DNA of 64,000 nucleotides from Pseudothermotoga hypogea DSM 11164 = NBRC 106472 (lineage in GTDB: Bacteria; Thermotogota; Thermotogae; Thermotogales; DSM-5069), in NCBI RefSeq assembly GCF_000816145.1, contig NZ_CP007141.1, forward strand, positions 1,302,001 to 1,366,000, in the 5' to 3' direction. Each line of letters begins with the position of its first letter. Positions within the stretch are counted from its first letter, which is position 1. The position numbers and the translations under genes are program-made. Shown here one piece after another: positions 18,247 to 27,727 of this stretch. The notes under the pieces were generated by a model that saw only the letters and a program-made list of their open reading frames with translations, was not told the DNA's origin and did no database searches.

Positions 18247-19593
18247 CTTGTACCTCTCGTAGATCATCGTGACCCTGTTCGGTTCGATGAAGAACTCGAC
18301 GTCCATCTTTCTGAAGTTCTGGAGCGTGAAACACTTGACATATTCTTTCTCTACCTTTTCGGGAACGAGGACCGAGCTCAACTTCAAGTTCCTGCTCACC
18401 ATCTCCATGAGCAAGAAATCTCCATTCCTTTTGACATCGAAGGCCACACTCTTTTTATAACCTTCGTATCTGCCGACCAACTTGTGCAAGATCTTGTCGA
18501 ACTTGACGAAGTCGAACTCTTCGTCGGGGTCCTTCTTGAGCATCAGCGCGAGCGCGTACATGCCGATGTTCGATAGAGGATAGCCCGCACAGTTCGACAG
18601 CACCGCAACGCCGATCTTCTTGGCTGGTATGTAACCAACAAAACCTGTGTAGATCAAGACCGAGCCACTGTGTTCGACGAGTTTTTCACCCAGAAAGTTC
18701 GGATGGATGATCCAACCAAAACCGTACTTCTCATCGCCGAAGCTCTCCCAAGGCACAGGGATACGGCCTTCCTCCATGGATTCGATCGATTCTTTGGAAA
18801 CGATGCGCGCTCCTTCCAACTCACCTTTGTTGATGTAGAAAAGCAAGTACTTACTGAGGTCCAGCACGTTGCTCAACAGTCCCCCATCCGAGCTGATACC
18901 GTAGGGGAACGGCTTCCTCACGTGTGTGTGGCTCTGTGGATCGAGTACATAACCTGCCGCGACGTTGGGATCCTTTTCGACCTCTTCTCTGTAGAAGTGA
19001 GACCTCGTCATCTTTAAGGGTTCGAGAATGTACTTTTTTACGTAGTCTTCGTACTTCATGTCTGTGACCTTCGAAACGATCCTTCCCAGCATCACGTAAC
19101 CGCTGTTCGAGTAGAAGAACCTTTCGTCAGGCTTTGTGAACGCCCAAGATTCTGCGTCCCTCGCGAACATCAACACATCTTCAGGATCCTTCACGGGAAG
19201 CCAACCTTCTCCGAGGTTGAACATCCCATCTATGAAAGCCTCCGCATAACCCAGCGACGGAATACCCGAAGCGTGATAGAGCAGATGTTTCACACGTATT
19301 GGTTCACCGAATGCTCTGAGTCTCAACGGTAAGTAATCTTCAACGGGTCTTTCAAGATCGATCTTTCCTTCCTCTGCAAGTTTGACGATTGCCAACGCAG
19401 TGAAGCTCTTCGTTATGGATCCGACACCGTAGATGGTGTTTTCATCGGCGGGCGCATAGCTTTCTAAAACTCTGAAGCCGAAACCCCTCTTGTAGACGAT
19501 CTCTCCATCGCTGATCAACGCGATGCTCAGAGCAGGCATCTTGGTCTGTCTCATCTTCTCTAAGATGAAATCTTCAAGCTTGGTGAAATCCAC
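18232..19593 (-). CDS. Serine hydrolase, beta-lactamase class C / DD-peptidase fold
   Basis: About 453 residues with the penicillin-binding-fold catalytic signature SxxK in YGVGSITKSFTALA, a YxN-like element YSNSGYVMLGRI, and a C-terminal HSG box in LVEHSGSVLIYTG. Such enzymes include esterases, D-aminopeptidases and peptidoglycan peptidases; the exact activity cannot be assigned. No signal peptide follows the chosen GTG at 19591-19593, which has GGGGGTG just upstream; upstream in-frame residues reach into the divergent gene and look non-coding. It converges on the propeller gene with a 15-base overlap. Confidence 0.8.
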   Translation of the reverse strand: MDFTKLEDFILEKMRQTKMPALSIALISDGEIVYKRGFGFRVLESYAPADENTIYGVGSITKSFTALAIVKLAEEGKIDLERPVEDYLPLRLRAFGEPIRVKHLLYHASGIPSLGYAEAFIDGMFNLGEGWLPVKDPEDVLMFARDAESWAFTKPDERFFYSNSGYVMLGRIVSKVTDMKYEDYVKKYILEPLKMTRSHFYREEVEKDPNVAAGYVLDPQSHTHVRKPFPYGISSDGGLLSNVLDLSKYLLFYINKGELEGARIVSKESIESMEEGRIPVPWESFGDEKYGFGWIIHPNFLGEKLVEHSGSVLIYTGFVGYIPAKKIGVAVLSNCAGYPLSNIGMYALALMLKKDPDEEFDFVKFDKILHKLVGRYEGYKKSVAFDVKRNGDFLLMEMVSRNLKLSSVLVPEKVEKEYVKCFTLQNFRKMDVEFFIEPNRVTMIYERYKLIKS

Positions 19594-19627
19594 ATCGGAC
19601 ACCCCCTTGAATGCTATTATAAATGGT

Positions 19628-20539
19628 ATGAGATTCGTTCTGATCGTTGTGTTGTTGGTGTTTCTCTCTTCCTGTATTGTGTTGAACGAACCATCGAGCG
19701 ACGAGAACCTTCGCATCGTCGTACTTGCGTACAGGTTCGGCTACAATCTGAGTGAAGAAGAACTCTTGCAGATCGCCGAGCGTACGAGCTACGACGATGA
19801 AGTGCTCGCTTACTACGAGTATTTCAGGACAGGAAATCTACCGAAATTCTTCCAAACCAAGGCTGCGGAAATTTACGATCAAAGGATCCTCAACATCTTG
19901 AAGGAAAATCTTCCCATCGATGAAACAGCTTCTGCAACGATCATCGACGCGTTCGATGAACCTCCTGCCAAAAACGAGTGGGATCCACAAGTGGACCAGA
20001 TCGATCAAGACTTGGTGCAGAGGGTTCACGCGCTTCTGTTGAACGATTGGAAGATCAAAGGATTCTTCTACAGCTGGTGTGAGAAGTATTCCATCGGTGT
20101 GAGTGAAGAAGATCTGAGCCTCTATGCACAGTTCTTGGTGAACGCTTGTGAAGCATCCTCGAAACTGACGTTGAAAAAGACATCAGAAGGATATTCCACC
20201 TTTTTCACAGACGAAGTCGACCTCTCGTTGGTTCCAACCGAGCTCGTCTTGGCGATCTGCTACGTCGAATCGAAGTTCTTTCCTGGAGCTTTCAGATGTG
20301 AGATCAAAGACGGCACAGTTCGAGCAATTTCGGTGGGCTTAGGTCAGATACTCGTCGATGCAGATTCTTTAACAACTCAACAAGACATAGGTGATGGAAA
20401 GAAAGATCTGTACACCTTCGAGCTTTTGAACACTCACTACTTTGATGAGCTCTTCAAGGCCACGGATTTGACACAAGTGAAGGTTGGCGTGCTCTTCTGC
20501 CGAACCTTGCTTTCTCTGTTGATGCAGAAGTTCAGATAG
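19628..20539 (+). CDS. Lipoprotein with a shortened lytic transglycosylase-like domain
   Basis: A 303-residue protein whose N-terminus MRFVLIVVLLVFLSSC is a lipoprotein signal with lipobox LSSC. The middle is helical. The segment VLAICYVESKFFPGAFR followed by ISVGLGQIL resembles the catalytic Glu-Ser (ES) and GxxQ motifs of soluble lytic transglycosylases. The fold should continue for about 40-60 residues with a tyrosine-containing helix, but the frame stops at LLMQKFR. Since degenerate DNA starts directly downstream, the 3' end may have been lost. The ATG at 19628 starts the signal peptide directly. Confidence 0.6.
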   Translation: MRFVLIVVLLVFLSSCIVLNEPSSDENLRIVVLAYRFGYNLSEEELLQIAERTSYDDEVLAYYEYFRTGNLPKFFQTKAAEIYDQRILNILKENLPIDETASATIIDAFDEPPAKNEWDPQVDQIDQDLVQRVHALLLNDWKIKGFFYSWCEKYSIGVSEEDLSLYAQFLVNACEASSKLTLKKTSEGYSTFFTDEVDLSLVPTELVLAICYVESKFFPGAFRCEIKDGTVRAISVGLGQILVDADSLTTQQDIGDGKKDLYTFELLNTHYFDELFKATDLTQVKVGVLFCRTLLSLLMQKFR

Positions 20540-20551
20540 ATTCTTCCTCCC

Positions 20552-20680
20552 TCACAGATAGGCGAAAAACACCTGCAAGACAATCACCTTGAAAATCGAA
20601 ATGACCAAGCTCTTGAATCCATAACTGATGCCCTGGAACATCTTTTTCTTTGGATTCAACCTAGGAAGCTCAATAACCAT
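20552..20680 (-). CDS. Unrecognised 42-residue open frame with one membrane segment
   Basis: The frame starts at ATG 20678-20680, with GGAG about ten bases upstream, and ends at 20552. It encodes a basic head (PRLNPKKK) and a hydrophobic tail (SLVISIFKVIVLQVFFAYL). The same frame is open upstream to about 20760. It lies in a region of gene remnants and may be the 3' tail of a lost membrane-protein gene rather than a real small protein. Confidence 0.25.
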   Translation of the reverse strand: MVIELPRLNPKKKMFQGISYGFKSLVISIFKVIVLQVFFAYL

Positions 20681-20775
20681 TGTTTGTTGCTCCACACCAA
20701 CGCGATCTTTGTTGTGAGAATGGGATTTTTGGTAGCTCTCAGGCTGTCTTACACCGAGTTATCTTAACTCCATGG

Positions 20776-20885
20776 CACAGACCGCATGAGTGGAATCCAA
20801 AAGTTCTGGTGTATCCTACCCCACAACTACTTGGGCGTAAACAACCGCTCCGTGGAAGGCAGCCTGACGGGCTGCTAAGAATCCC
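20776..20885 (+). mobile_element. Possible right-end relic of an IS200/IS605 (TnpB-type) element
   Basis: A GCAGCC...GGCTGC hairpin (20859-20875) followed by TAAGAATCCC resembles the 3' guide-RNA/right-end region of TnpB-only elements. It ends where homology of the adjacent glycosidase pseudogene stops. No transposase gene can be read to its left. The call rests on remembered motif similarity only. Confidence 0.25.
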
Positions 20886-21540
20886 ATCCCCTTTTGTACA
20901 AGAACCTGTCAACCAAATACCGTGGTTGACGCCGGTAACTTGCCAATCAACTTCGCTTGAATCCAAGTTCAAGACTTTGAAGACTCCGTAAAACCGGAGA
21001 AACCATGGCAAAAACCAACGACTTCTGCGTTCGGTGAAGTGCGAACGAGTTGGGTAATTTCAAAGACAGGATTGGCGGTTTGCAAAAGTCAAGCGTTTGG
21101 AGCGGATGCCTCCATCATCTCTGCTACATCCAGGATGAATAAGAAGGCAAGAATGTATGAATAGATTGAAACCATGTGGAGCTCTTGACTGTTTATGTCC
21201 CTGTAGTATCCGTGTTTTTCTCTGATCTTCGTCATTACATCCCACTCTCGACACCGTCCGGGTGGTACCTTGGTGAATACGGGTATGCGGTGTTTATCAC
21301 GAAACCCGAACCAACAATCATCCTGCTCGAATCCATGGTTTTCTCGATCTTGACATCTGATCCCATTTCCCACGCGTACTTCCTCGCAAGGGTGAACGAA
21401 GCGTTCAATCGTTCTTCGTTTATACCCATCAAACATACCTCAGTCGGTTTTGAGGGCTCATCGGTTTGGATTACATCTCCCACTAGTCGTAATGAGAACC
21501 TCACACTTCCAGCGCCGACGAAGGTGATCTTCAAAGACAT
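20886..21540 (-). pseudogene. Degraded family 4 glycosidase (AglA-like alpha-glucosidase) pseudogene
   Basis: Read leftward from ATG 21540, the frame encodes a typical GH4 N-terminus with the NAD-binding FVGAGSVRFSLRLVGD and an INEERL segment. Homology then moves to a second frame (KIREKHGYYRDINSQELHMVS), hits an in-frame TGA where the family has Trp (before LLQTANPVFE), continues to VVGFCHGF, shifts to a third frame (FYGVFKVLNLDSSEVDWQVTGVNHGIWL) and shifts again at RFLYKRG. The three shifts lie near 21260, 21005 and 20910. The last 60% of the protein is missing. The intact enzymes hydrolyse alpha-glycosides using NAD+ and Mn2+. Confidence 0.85.
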
Positions 21541-21599
21541 CCGTCGATTTTGAAGCTCACTATTTCACAAAAACTCTTAGGTTGCCAAATTTGGCCGCA

Positions 21600-21733
21600 C
21601 TATACTTTAATTTGTACCAACCCGATATTTTCCACTTGGACTCGATCTTCGTTGTCTATCATCACAACGTCGTCCACATAGAACTCAAGGGTTGAATTGG
21701 GAGATACAACGTAACTTTCCATTCTCGATCCAA
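21600..21733 (-). pseudogene. Possible 3' scrap of a carbohydrate-binding module gene
   Basis: The frame read leftward gives SPNSTLEFYVDDVVMIDNE and ends at a TAG (21600-21602). LEFYVDDVVMI resembles the last strand of CBM4/9/16-type modules, which often close secreted glycosidases. Upstream the frame breaks within 20 codons. The similarity is short. Confidence 0.3.
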
Positions 21734-22038
21734 GCTATTGTGCGTAGGACGTTCTATCGTCCACTTTGTATCTTTGTTGGATCGTCAAGGTTATCTGTTG
21801 ATCTTTTCGCATCTTCCTTCGTTCCCCTTAGAAATCGTGTGTTTGTCTCGTCAGGTTAAATTAACTCCAAGCAGGAATATTTCTACCCAAATTCTTAACC
21901 TATTCTACCGATGTGATTTCACAACATAAAAACCCCACATTCCCAAAGAAAAAACGAGCCTCCGTGAGAAAAAGGGAATTTTTGCCGATTAATCAGCGCT
22001 TTTTACGTCAGACAATTGATTATCACTTTTCAAGATCC
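21734..22038. other. Intergenic stretch without a recognisable gene
   Basis: This AT-rich stretch is interrupted by stops in all frames and gives no convincing protein similarity. It separates the gene remnants to its left from the ribose-type ABC operon and its probable promoter to the right. Confidence 0.5.
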
Positions 22039-22065
22039 TTGACTTTTTTTAATCAAAATCATAAT
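22039..22065 (+). promoter_or_regulatory. Candidate promoter of the ribose-type ABC operon
   Basis: TTGACT at 22039-22044 and CATAAT at 22060-22065 are 15 bases apart in an AT-rich tract, about 90 bases before the permease start. The spacing is short, so this is only a candidate. Confidence 0.4.
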
Positions 22066-22152
22066 TTTTTTGTAGAGAAAAATTTAGGTACTTCGATGGA
22101 ATTGCTCAGCTCTGTAAAAAAATAAAAAGCACAAATCGAGGAGTGATGCATT

Positions 22153-23115
22153 TTGGTCAAGCAAAATGATATTTTCAAACTGAGATTTTCCAAAGAACTT
22201 GGACCACTTGTAGCGTTTGTTGCACTTTTTACCTTCACAGCTATCGTCAATCCGAGGTTTTTGACGTCCTTCAATTTGCAATCCTTGGGAAGACAGATTG
22301 CCATTTTTGGTCTCTTAGCAATTGGAGAAACGTTCGTGATCATCTCTGGTGGTGGTTCAATAGATCTGTCAGCCGGCTCTGTGGTTGCTCTCAGTGGAGT
22401 CTTGGTTGCCTGGTTTATGAAGCAGCAACTCTCTATTTGGTTGAGCATTCTACTGGTTTTACTCATCTGCAATGTCATTGGGATGTGGCATGGTCTTGCC
22501 GTGACAAAGTTGAAAGTGCCAGCCTTCATTGTCACGCTCGGCACGTTGACGATCGCCAGAGGAGCTGCAGCTGTGATAACCAAAGGCTGGCCAATCGTGG
22601 GTTTACCCAGAGGTTTCTTGACCATAGGTCAAGAGAATTGGATGGGTGTGCCGATATCTTTTTGGATATTCGCGATTATTACTGTGGTTTCTCATTTCTT
22701 TCTCACAAAAACCGTTTATGGTAAGCATTTACGCGCCGTGGGAGGCAACCAAGTCGCTGCGAGATTTTCCGGAGTTAACGTAGAAAAAGTCAGATTCATA
22801 GCGTTCACCGTGTGCGCTTTACTCTCTGGACTCGTTGGGATTATAGTGGCTTCGAGGTTATCCCAAGGTCAACCAGGTGTTGGAACTTCTTACGAACTAT
22901 TTGCGATCGCTTCTTCGGTGATCGGAGGAACGAGTTTGGGAGGCGGTGAAGGAACCATAATCGGAGCTGTTATAGGTGCAAGCGTAATAAGCTTGTTGTG
23001 GAACGCCCTCGTCATGCTAAACGTTTCGACCTATTGGCACAACGTGGTCATAGGTTTAGTAATAGTCGTTGCGGTCACGCTCGACGTTTTGAGGAAAAGA
23101 TCAAGCGGGGGATGA
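22153..23115 (+). CDS. Ribose-type (CUT2) sugar ABC transporter permease
   Basis: A 320-residue RbsC-like membrane protein with about nine to ten hydrophobic segments. The conserved GGGSIDLSAGSVVALSG and the cytoplasmic GGNQVAARFSGVNVEKVRFIAF loop identify the family. The TTG at 22153 has GAGGAG nine bases upstream. It is the first gene of a permease, binding protein, ATPase operon, an unusual order since the binding protein or ATPase normally comes first. Substrate is unknown; pentoses, inositol or related sugars are typical. Confidence 0.9.
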   Translation: MVKQNDIFKLRFSKELGPLVAFVALFTFTAIVNPRFLTSFNLQSLGRQIAIFGLLAIGETFVIISGGGSIDLSAGSVVALSGVLVAWFMKQQLSIWLSILLVLLICNVIGMWHGLAVTKLKVPAFIVTLGTLTIARGAAAVITKGWPIVGLPRGFLTIGQENWMGVPISFWIFAIITVVSHFFLTKTVYGKHLRAVGGNQVAARFSGVNVEKVRFIAFTVCALLSGLVGIIVASRLSQGQPGVGTSYELFAIASSVIGGTSLGGGEGTIIGAVIGASVISLLWNALVMLNVSTYWHNVVIGLVIVVAVTLDVLRKRSSGG

Positions 23116-23149
23116 CTATTCCCTCGCAATCCTAATGGGAGGTGTTTTT

Positions 23150-24124
23150 ATGAGAAGGCTCTTTCTGGTTGCTGTACTAACAGCCTTGGTAGGGGTTATC
23201 TCTTTGGCTCTCACAGTAGGGGTTATTGGCAAATCCGTTCACCCATACTGGTCGCAAGTTGAGGAAGGCGTCAAAGCAGCCGGTAAAGCCCTGGGGATTA
23301 ACGTCAGATTCTTCGTTCCCTCGAAGGAAGACGTTAACGCCCAACTTCAGATGCTCGAGGCCTTCATTGCTCAAAAATTCAACGGTATAGCGATAGCTCC
23401 TTCAGATCCGAGCGCTGTTATACCCGTCATTGAGAAAGCTTTAAAGCTCGGTATACCTGTTATAACACTCGATACGGATTCACCCGGGAGTGGGAGATAC
23501 GTTTACATCGGTACAAACAACTACAATGCTGGGTACGTCGCCGGTACCATGATGAAAGAACTGCTTGGAGGAAAAGGGAAAGTCATGATTGGGACAGGTT
23601 CTCTGACTGCGATGAACTCTCTCGAGAGGATTCAAGGTTTCAAAGATGCAATCGCTGATACTGATATAAAGATAATTGACATACTGAACGACGAAGAAGA
23701 TGGTGCGAGGGCCGTTGCACTCGCGGAAGCTGCTTTAAACGCTCATCCAGATCTGTCAGCGTTTTTCGGTGTGTACGCATATAACGGTCCAAGTCAAGCT
23801 TTGGTCGTGGCCAACGCTGGTAAGAAAGACAAAGTGAAGATCGTGTGCTTTGACACGACACCAGATATCCTTTCTTACGTAAAAGATGGTGTGATACAAG
23901 CTACGATCGGTCAGAGACCGTACATGATGGGTTACTTGTCTGTCACGGTCTTGTTCTTAATGAACAAGATAGGCGTGCAAAACACTCTAGCCTTACTACC
24001 AAAGGTCACCGTCGATGGTAAAACCGATTACATGATCGACACGGGCGTCGATGTGGTTACCCCAGCGAATTTGTCGGAGTATCTGAAAGAAATGGAAACA
24101 TTGGGCATTCCAATAAGGTTTTGA
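23150..24124 (+). CDS. Ribose-type sugar-binding protein
   Basis: A 324-residue periplasmic binding protein (type 1 PBP fold) with signal peptide [22 protein letters not shown]. Typical blocks are [56 protein letters not shown] and [14 protein letters not shown]. It captures the sugar for the adjacent permease and ATPase. The ATG at 23150 has GGGAGGTG about six bases upstream. A strong hairpin follows its stop codon. Confidence 0.93.
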   Translation: MRRLFLVAVLTALVGVISLALTVGVIGKSVHPYWSQVEEGVKAAGKALGINVRFFVPSKEDVNAQLQMLEAFIAQKFNGIAIAPSDPSAVIPVIEKALKLGIPVITLDTDSPGSGRYVYIGTNNYNAGYVAGTMMKELLGGKGKVMIGTGSLTAMNSLERIQGFKDAIADTDIKIIDILNDEEDGARAVALAEAALNAHPDLSAFFGVYAYNGPSQALVVANAGKKDKVKIVCFDTTPDILSYVKDGVIQATIGQRPYMMGYLSVTVLFLMNKIGVQNTLALLPKVTVDGKTDYMIDTGVDVVTPANLSEYLKEMETLGIPIRF

Positions 24125-24125
24125 A

Positions 24126-24152
24126 AAAGAAGGGGGTTCATCCCCCTTCTTT
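24126..24152 (+). terminator. Intercistronic hairpin after the binding-protein gene
   Basis: An eleven-base perfect inverted repeat, AAAGAAGGGGG at 24126-24136 and CCCCCTTCTTT at 24142-24152 with loop TTCAT, starts two bases after the binding-protein stop. It lacks a long T-run, so it probably acts as an attenuator or as a 3' stabiliser giving more binding protein than ATPase. Confidence 0.75.
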
Positions 24153-24177
24153 GACATGGAGGAGAGTTGATAGTTGT

Positions 24178-25698
24178 ATGCAAGAACTTCTTGTGGCGAA
24201 GAAGGTCACGAAAAGGTTTCCTGGTGTGATAGCGCTCGACGGAGTAGATTTTGAGGTTCAAGAGGGTGAAATTTTATCTCTCATAGGTGAAAACGGGGCT
24301 GGGAAGTCAACCCTCATAAAAGTCCTCTCGGGCGTATACAAAAAAGATGCGGGAGAGATCTTCTTGAGTGGCGAGAAAATAGAATTTCACAGTCCCGCAG
24401 ACGCTTTCAAAAAGGGTATAAGCGTCATTCACCAAGAATTAAACCTCTGTGACAACATGACAGTCGCCGAGAATATGTTCTTGGCACATGAGATGATAAA
24501 AGGAAAGAGCTACAGCTTGACAAGTGTTGTGAACGACCAAAGTATGTACGACAGGTCTCAAGAACTCCTCGAGATGATAGGTGCACGCTTTTCTTCACGG
24601 ATGTTAGTCCGAGACCTGAGTACGGCGCAAAGACAGTTGGTCGAAATCTGCAAAGCTCTGACGCGTTCACCGAAGGTAATTTTCATGGATGAGCCAACTT
24701 CATCTCTGACGCTGGAAGAAACGAAAAAACTATTCGAGATCATTAAAATGCTCAAAGATCGAGGCATATCCGTCGTGTTTGTTTCTCATAAGATCAACGA
24801 GGTGATGGAAATCAGCGACAGGATCATCGTCATGAGGGATGGAAAAAGGGTTGGAACATTGTTCAAGGACGAGTTCAACGAAGATAGTATAATACAACTG
24901 ATGGTCGGTAGGAACATCGAATACTTTCCGCATTTGGAAACGAACCCAAAGGAGATCCTACTCGAAGTCAGGAACCTGTCGTGGAAAAACAAGGTGAGAA
25001 ATGTCTCCTTTTATCTCAGAAGAGGCGAAGTGATCGGTTTTGCCGGATTGATAGGAGCCGGAAGAACTGAGACTGCATACCTTCTGTTCGGCATAAACAA
25101 AAAGGATTCAGGGGAAATATACATAAATGGAGAAAGGGTCGAGATAAATTCTCCCAAGGATGCTATTGAACAAGGCATAGCTTTGATACCAGAAGATAGA
25201 AAGTTGCAAGGTTTGATCCTCCGAATGACTGTTAAAGACAACATTTGCCTACCTGTTCTTGAAAAAATAAGCAGATTTAGATTCATTCTCAACGAAGCCA
25301 AGCAGATTCAAGTTTCAGAATCCTTAGTCCAAAAGTTCTCCGTGAAAACCCCATCAGTAAACCAGATTGTTGAGAATCTATCTGGAGGGAATCAGCAAAA
25401 GGTCGTTCTCTCGAAATGGTTGGCAACAGATCCGGAAATAATCATCTTCGACGAACCAACCAGGGGTATCGATGTCGCAACTAAAGCCGAAATACACAGG
25501 ATGATAAGAGAGATCGCTGCGAGAGGAAAGGGAGTGATACTGATTTCCTCAGAACTACCGGAAATATTGAACCTGAGCGATAGAATCATCGTCATGTGGG
25601 AAGGTCAGATAAACGCCGTTCTCGACAACAGGGAAAAGAAAGTTACCCAAGAAGAAGTGATGTACTACGCCTCGGGTAAAAAGATAATAAAGAATTAA
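24178..25698 (+). CDS. Ribose-type sugar ABC transporter ATPase (two nucleotide-binding domains)
   Basis: A 506-residue RbsA/MglA-like protein with tandem ATPase domains. The first has Walker [10 protein letters not shown], signature DLSTAQRQ and Walker B VIFMDEPT. The second has the degenerate Walker [11 protein letters not shown] expected of the family, signature LSGGNQQK and Walker [11 protein letters not shown]. It energises uptake through the 22153 permease. The ATG at 24178 is preferred, although its ribosome-binding site AGGAGAG is rather far upstream. Confidence 0.92.
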   Translation: MQELLVAKKVTKRFPGVIALDGVDFEVQEGEILSLIGENGAGKSTLIKVLSGVYKKDAGEIFLSGEKIEFHSPADAFKKGISVIHQELNLCDNMTVAENMFLAHEMIKGKSYSLTSVVNDQSMYDRSQELLEMIGARFSSRMLVRDLSTAQRQLVEICKALTRSPKVIFMDEPTSSLTLEETKKLFEIIKMLKDRGISVVFVSHKINEVMEISDRIIVMRDGKRVGTLFKDEFNEDSIIQLMVGRNIEYFPHLETNPKEILLEVRNLSWKNKVRNVSFYLRRGEVIGFAGLIGAGRTETAYLLFGINKKDSGEIYINGERVEINSPKDAIEQGIALIPEDRKLQGLILRMTVKDNICLPVLEKISRFRFILNEAKQIQVSESLVQKFSVKTPSVNQIVENLSGGNQQKVVLSKWLATDPEIIIFDEPTRGIDVATKAEIHRMIREIAARGKGVILISSELPEILNLSDRIIVMWEGQINAVLDNREKKVTQEEVMYYASGKKIIKN

Positions 25699-25732
25699 AC
25701 AAAACAGGCTCGGTCGTCAGCCCTCTTTGATG

Positions 25733-27466
25733 TTAAATTTTGAACTTTCTCACCTGTTCCACCAAGCTTTCTGCTATCGAACTCAATTCCTCAGACAAAC
25801 TGCTCACGTTCTGTGCAGCATTCGCCTGCTGTCTCAACGCCTGCGTCATCTCTTCCACCTGCTGCGCTATCGTTGTGATCGATTTGGTAGCTGTGTCCAT
25901 CGCACTGCTCATCTCTTCTGCAGCCGCACTCTGCTCCTGCGCACTCGCTGCCAAACTCTCTATCTGACTCAACATGCTGTTTATCTGCCCCATTATCTTG
26001 CCGAACTGCTCTGACACCATCTGTGATTGCTTGCTTATACCCTCAACAACGTTCACTACCTCTTTCGTAGCTCCATCTACCCTCATCGCTCCTTGGCTTA
26101 TCTGTCCAAGTATCTGTCCTATCTGATTCGTCGCTTTCTTGCTCTCCTCTGCAAGCTTTCTTATCTCATCCGCAACCACTGCAAAGCCTCTGCCTGCTTC
26201 TCCTGCTCTGGCTGCCTCTATCGCAGCGTTCAACGCCAACAAGTTCGTCTGCTCTGCTATGGAATTTATCGTCTGCAGTATTTGACCTATGTTCTTCGCT
26301 TGCTCGCTCAGTTCTCCTACCACCAAAGCTGTCTGTTCCACTTTGTCTTTGGCTTGTTTTATCATCTCCACGATGCTCTTTATGGCACTTTCACCTTCTT
26401 TGGCTGCCATGCTCATTTGGCTCGATCTTTCTGTGAGCTGTTGTGCCGCCTTGGATACGTTCTGTGCGCTCGCTGCTACTTCTTCTATGCCACTGGTGAC
26501 TTCTTGTATGGAAGCAGATGCGTTCTGTGCCGATTTGTTGACTTCTTCCATCTGTGATGAAAGCTCTTCTGAAGAAACGCTCAGCTGCTGAGCTGACGAG
26601 GCCAACTGTTCACTCGAGGATGCAACTCTGTCAGAACTTTGGGATATCTCCGTCACCATACCGTTCAGATCCTGCTGCATCTTTTGGAGGGCCTGTGATA
26701 GTTCGTAGAATTCCTTGCTTCTGAACTTTGCCTCGAGTTTTTGTGTTAGATCACCTTGAGCGGTCTTGACGATGAACGATGATAGTGCGCCAAACGGTTT
26801 GATCAACACGATTTGAATGAAGAGATATCCTATCACCACCGCTGCGACTACGGCTATCACAACAACGATGATCGCGTTCCTCAAAAACGTCTTGTTACCA
26901 GCCGAAATGATCTCGTTCACCCTCTGTTGTGGCACGCCCACGAACAGTATTCCTATGACGTTGCCTCTCTCGTCCAAGATGGGATCGTAGGCTGTGAAAT
27001 AATCTTTGCCCAAGATCTTCGATGGTCCCACATACCTTTGTCTCTGCGTTATTGGTTTATAGGCTGCGCTTTCCTTTCCAAGGAAAGTTCCAACGGCTCT
27101 CGTTCCGTCGTCTTTACGGATGGAAGTTGAAACCTTTTTGAAGTCGTCGCCTTCGGCTTGAAAGATCGTTGCGACCACGTTCATCTGCTTGCTTATCTTG
27201 TCAACCACTTCGAATCTGTCTTTGATTGGTTTACCGTCCTTGTCCACGAGTTGACCGTCTTTCAAAGAGAGCGTTCCGTACTCGCTTTTGACGTATTCTT
27301 TTAGAACTTCGAGTGCGCCGTTGATCTGCTGTGTGTACATTTCATCAGTGACGTTGGAGATGGTCCTTTTGTTTTGCAAGCTCGTCGCCATGAAAAGTGG
27401 GACCAAACCTATGAGCGTAACGGCGACGACGAGTATTATGCCGTAGACCCTCAGAGACAATCTCAT
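25733..27466 (-). CDS. Methyl-accepting chemotaxis protein with extracellular Cache domain
   Basis: A 577-residue receptor: TM1 at about 5-28, an extracellular Cache-type sensor domain at about 30-185 ([13 protein letters not shown] at its end), TM2 at about 195-217, then a HAMP-like linker and a long signalling coiled coil. The trigger tip [43 protein letters not shown] is the diagnostic CheA/CheW-binding hairpin. It converges on the ABC operon, which suggests, but does not prove, that it senses the same sugar. The ATG at 27464-27466 has AAGGAGG ten bases upstream. Confidence 0.92.
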   Translation of the reverse strand: MRLSLRVYGIILVVAVTLIGLVPLFMATSLQNKRTISNVTDEMYTQQINGALEVLKEYVKSEYGTLSLKDGQLVDKDGKPIKDRFEVVDKISKQMNVVATIFQAEGDDFKKVSTSIRKDDGTRAVGTFLGKESAAYKPITQRQRYVGPSKILGKDYFTAYDPILDERGNVIGILFVGVPQQRVNEIISAGNKTFLRNAIIVVVIAVVAAVVIGYLFIQIVLIKPFGALSSFIVKTAQGDLTQKLEAKFRSKEFYELSQALQKMQQDLNGMVTEISQSSDRVASSSEQLASSAQQLSVSSEELSSQMEEVNKSAQNASASIQEVTSGIEEVAASAQNVSKAAQQLTERSSQMSMAAKEGESAIKSIVEMIKQAKDKVEQTALVVGELSEQAKNIGQILQTINSIAEQTNLLALNAAIEAARAGEAGRGFAVVADEIRKLAEESKKATNQIGQILGQISQGAMRVDGATKEVVNVVEGISKQSQMVSEQFGKIMGQINSMLSQIESLAASAQEQSAAAEEMSSAMDTATKSITTIAQQVEEMTQALRQQANAAQNVSSLSEELSSIAESLVEQVRKFKI

Positions 27467-27727
27467 TTTGCACAACCTCCTTAGGTTTTGCTTCCAAGTT
27501 GAATGGGGAAAGTTGTCACTTTGAATAAACTAACAAGCACAACGTTAGAAAAAATGAATGTAATTAAACGAGTAAGTAAACAAGAACGAAAGGAAAGTAT
27601 AAAGAAGCTTGATGTGAACAAAATCAAATATAATGCGTACACTCTAAAAGTGAACAGCGTTGCAACATCGGAATTTCAACGAACACTCATTCGCATTTGT
27701 GAGTGAATCTCACGGCTCTTTTTCGGA

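Noticed and set aside
20990-21006. Hairpin CTCCG-GTAAAAC-like-CGGAG in the remnant region
   Set aside because: Only five pairs and no T-run; it lies inside the GH4 pseudogene coding sequence.
20739-21011. A minus-strand frame that looks like a separate small protein
   Set aside because: Its first half is part of the GH4 pseudogene (VDWQVTGVNHGIWL) and the rest is out-of-frame readthrough, so it is not an independent gene.
27503-27706. A 67-codon plus-strand frame between the chemoreceptor and GH127 genes
   Set aside because: No ribosome site, lysine-rich low-complexity translation, and it lies in the likely promoter region of the chemoreceptor gene. I see nothing else certain in 27467-27727.
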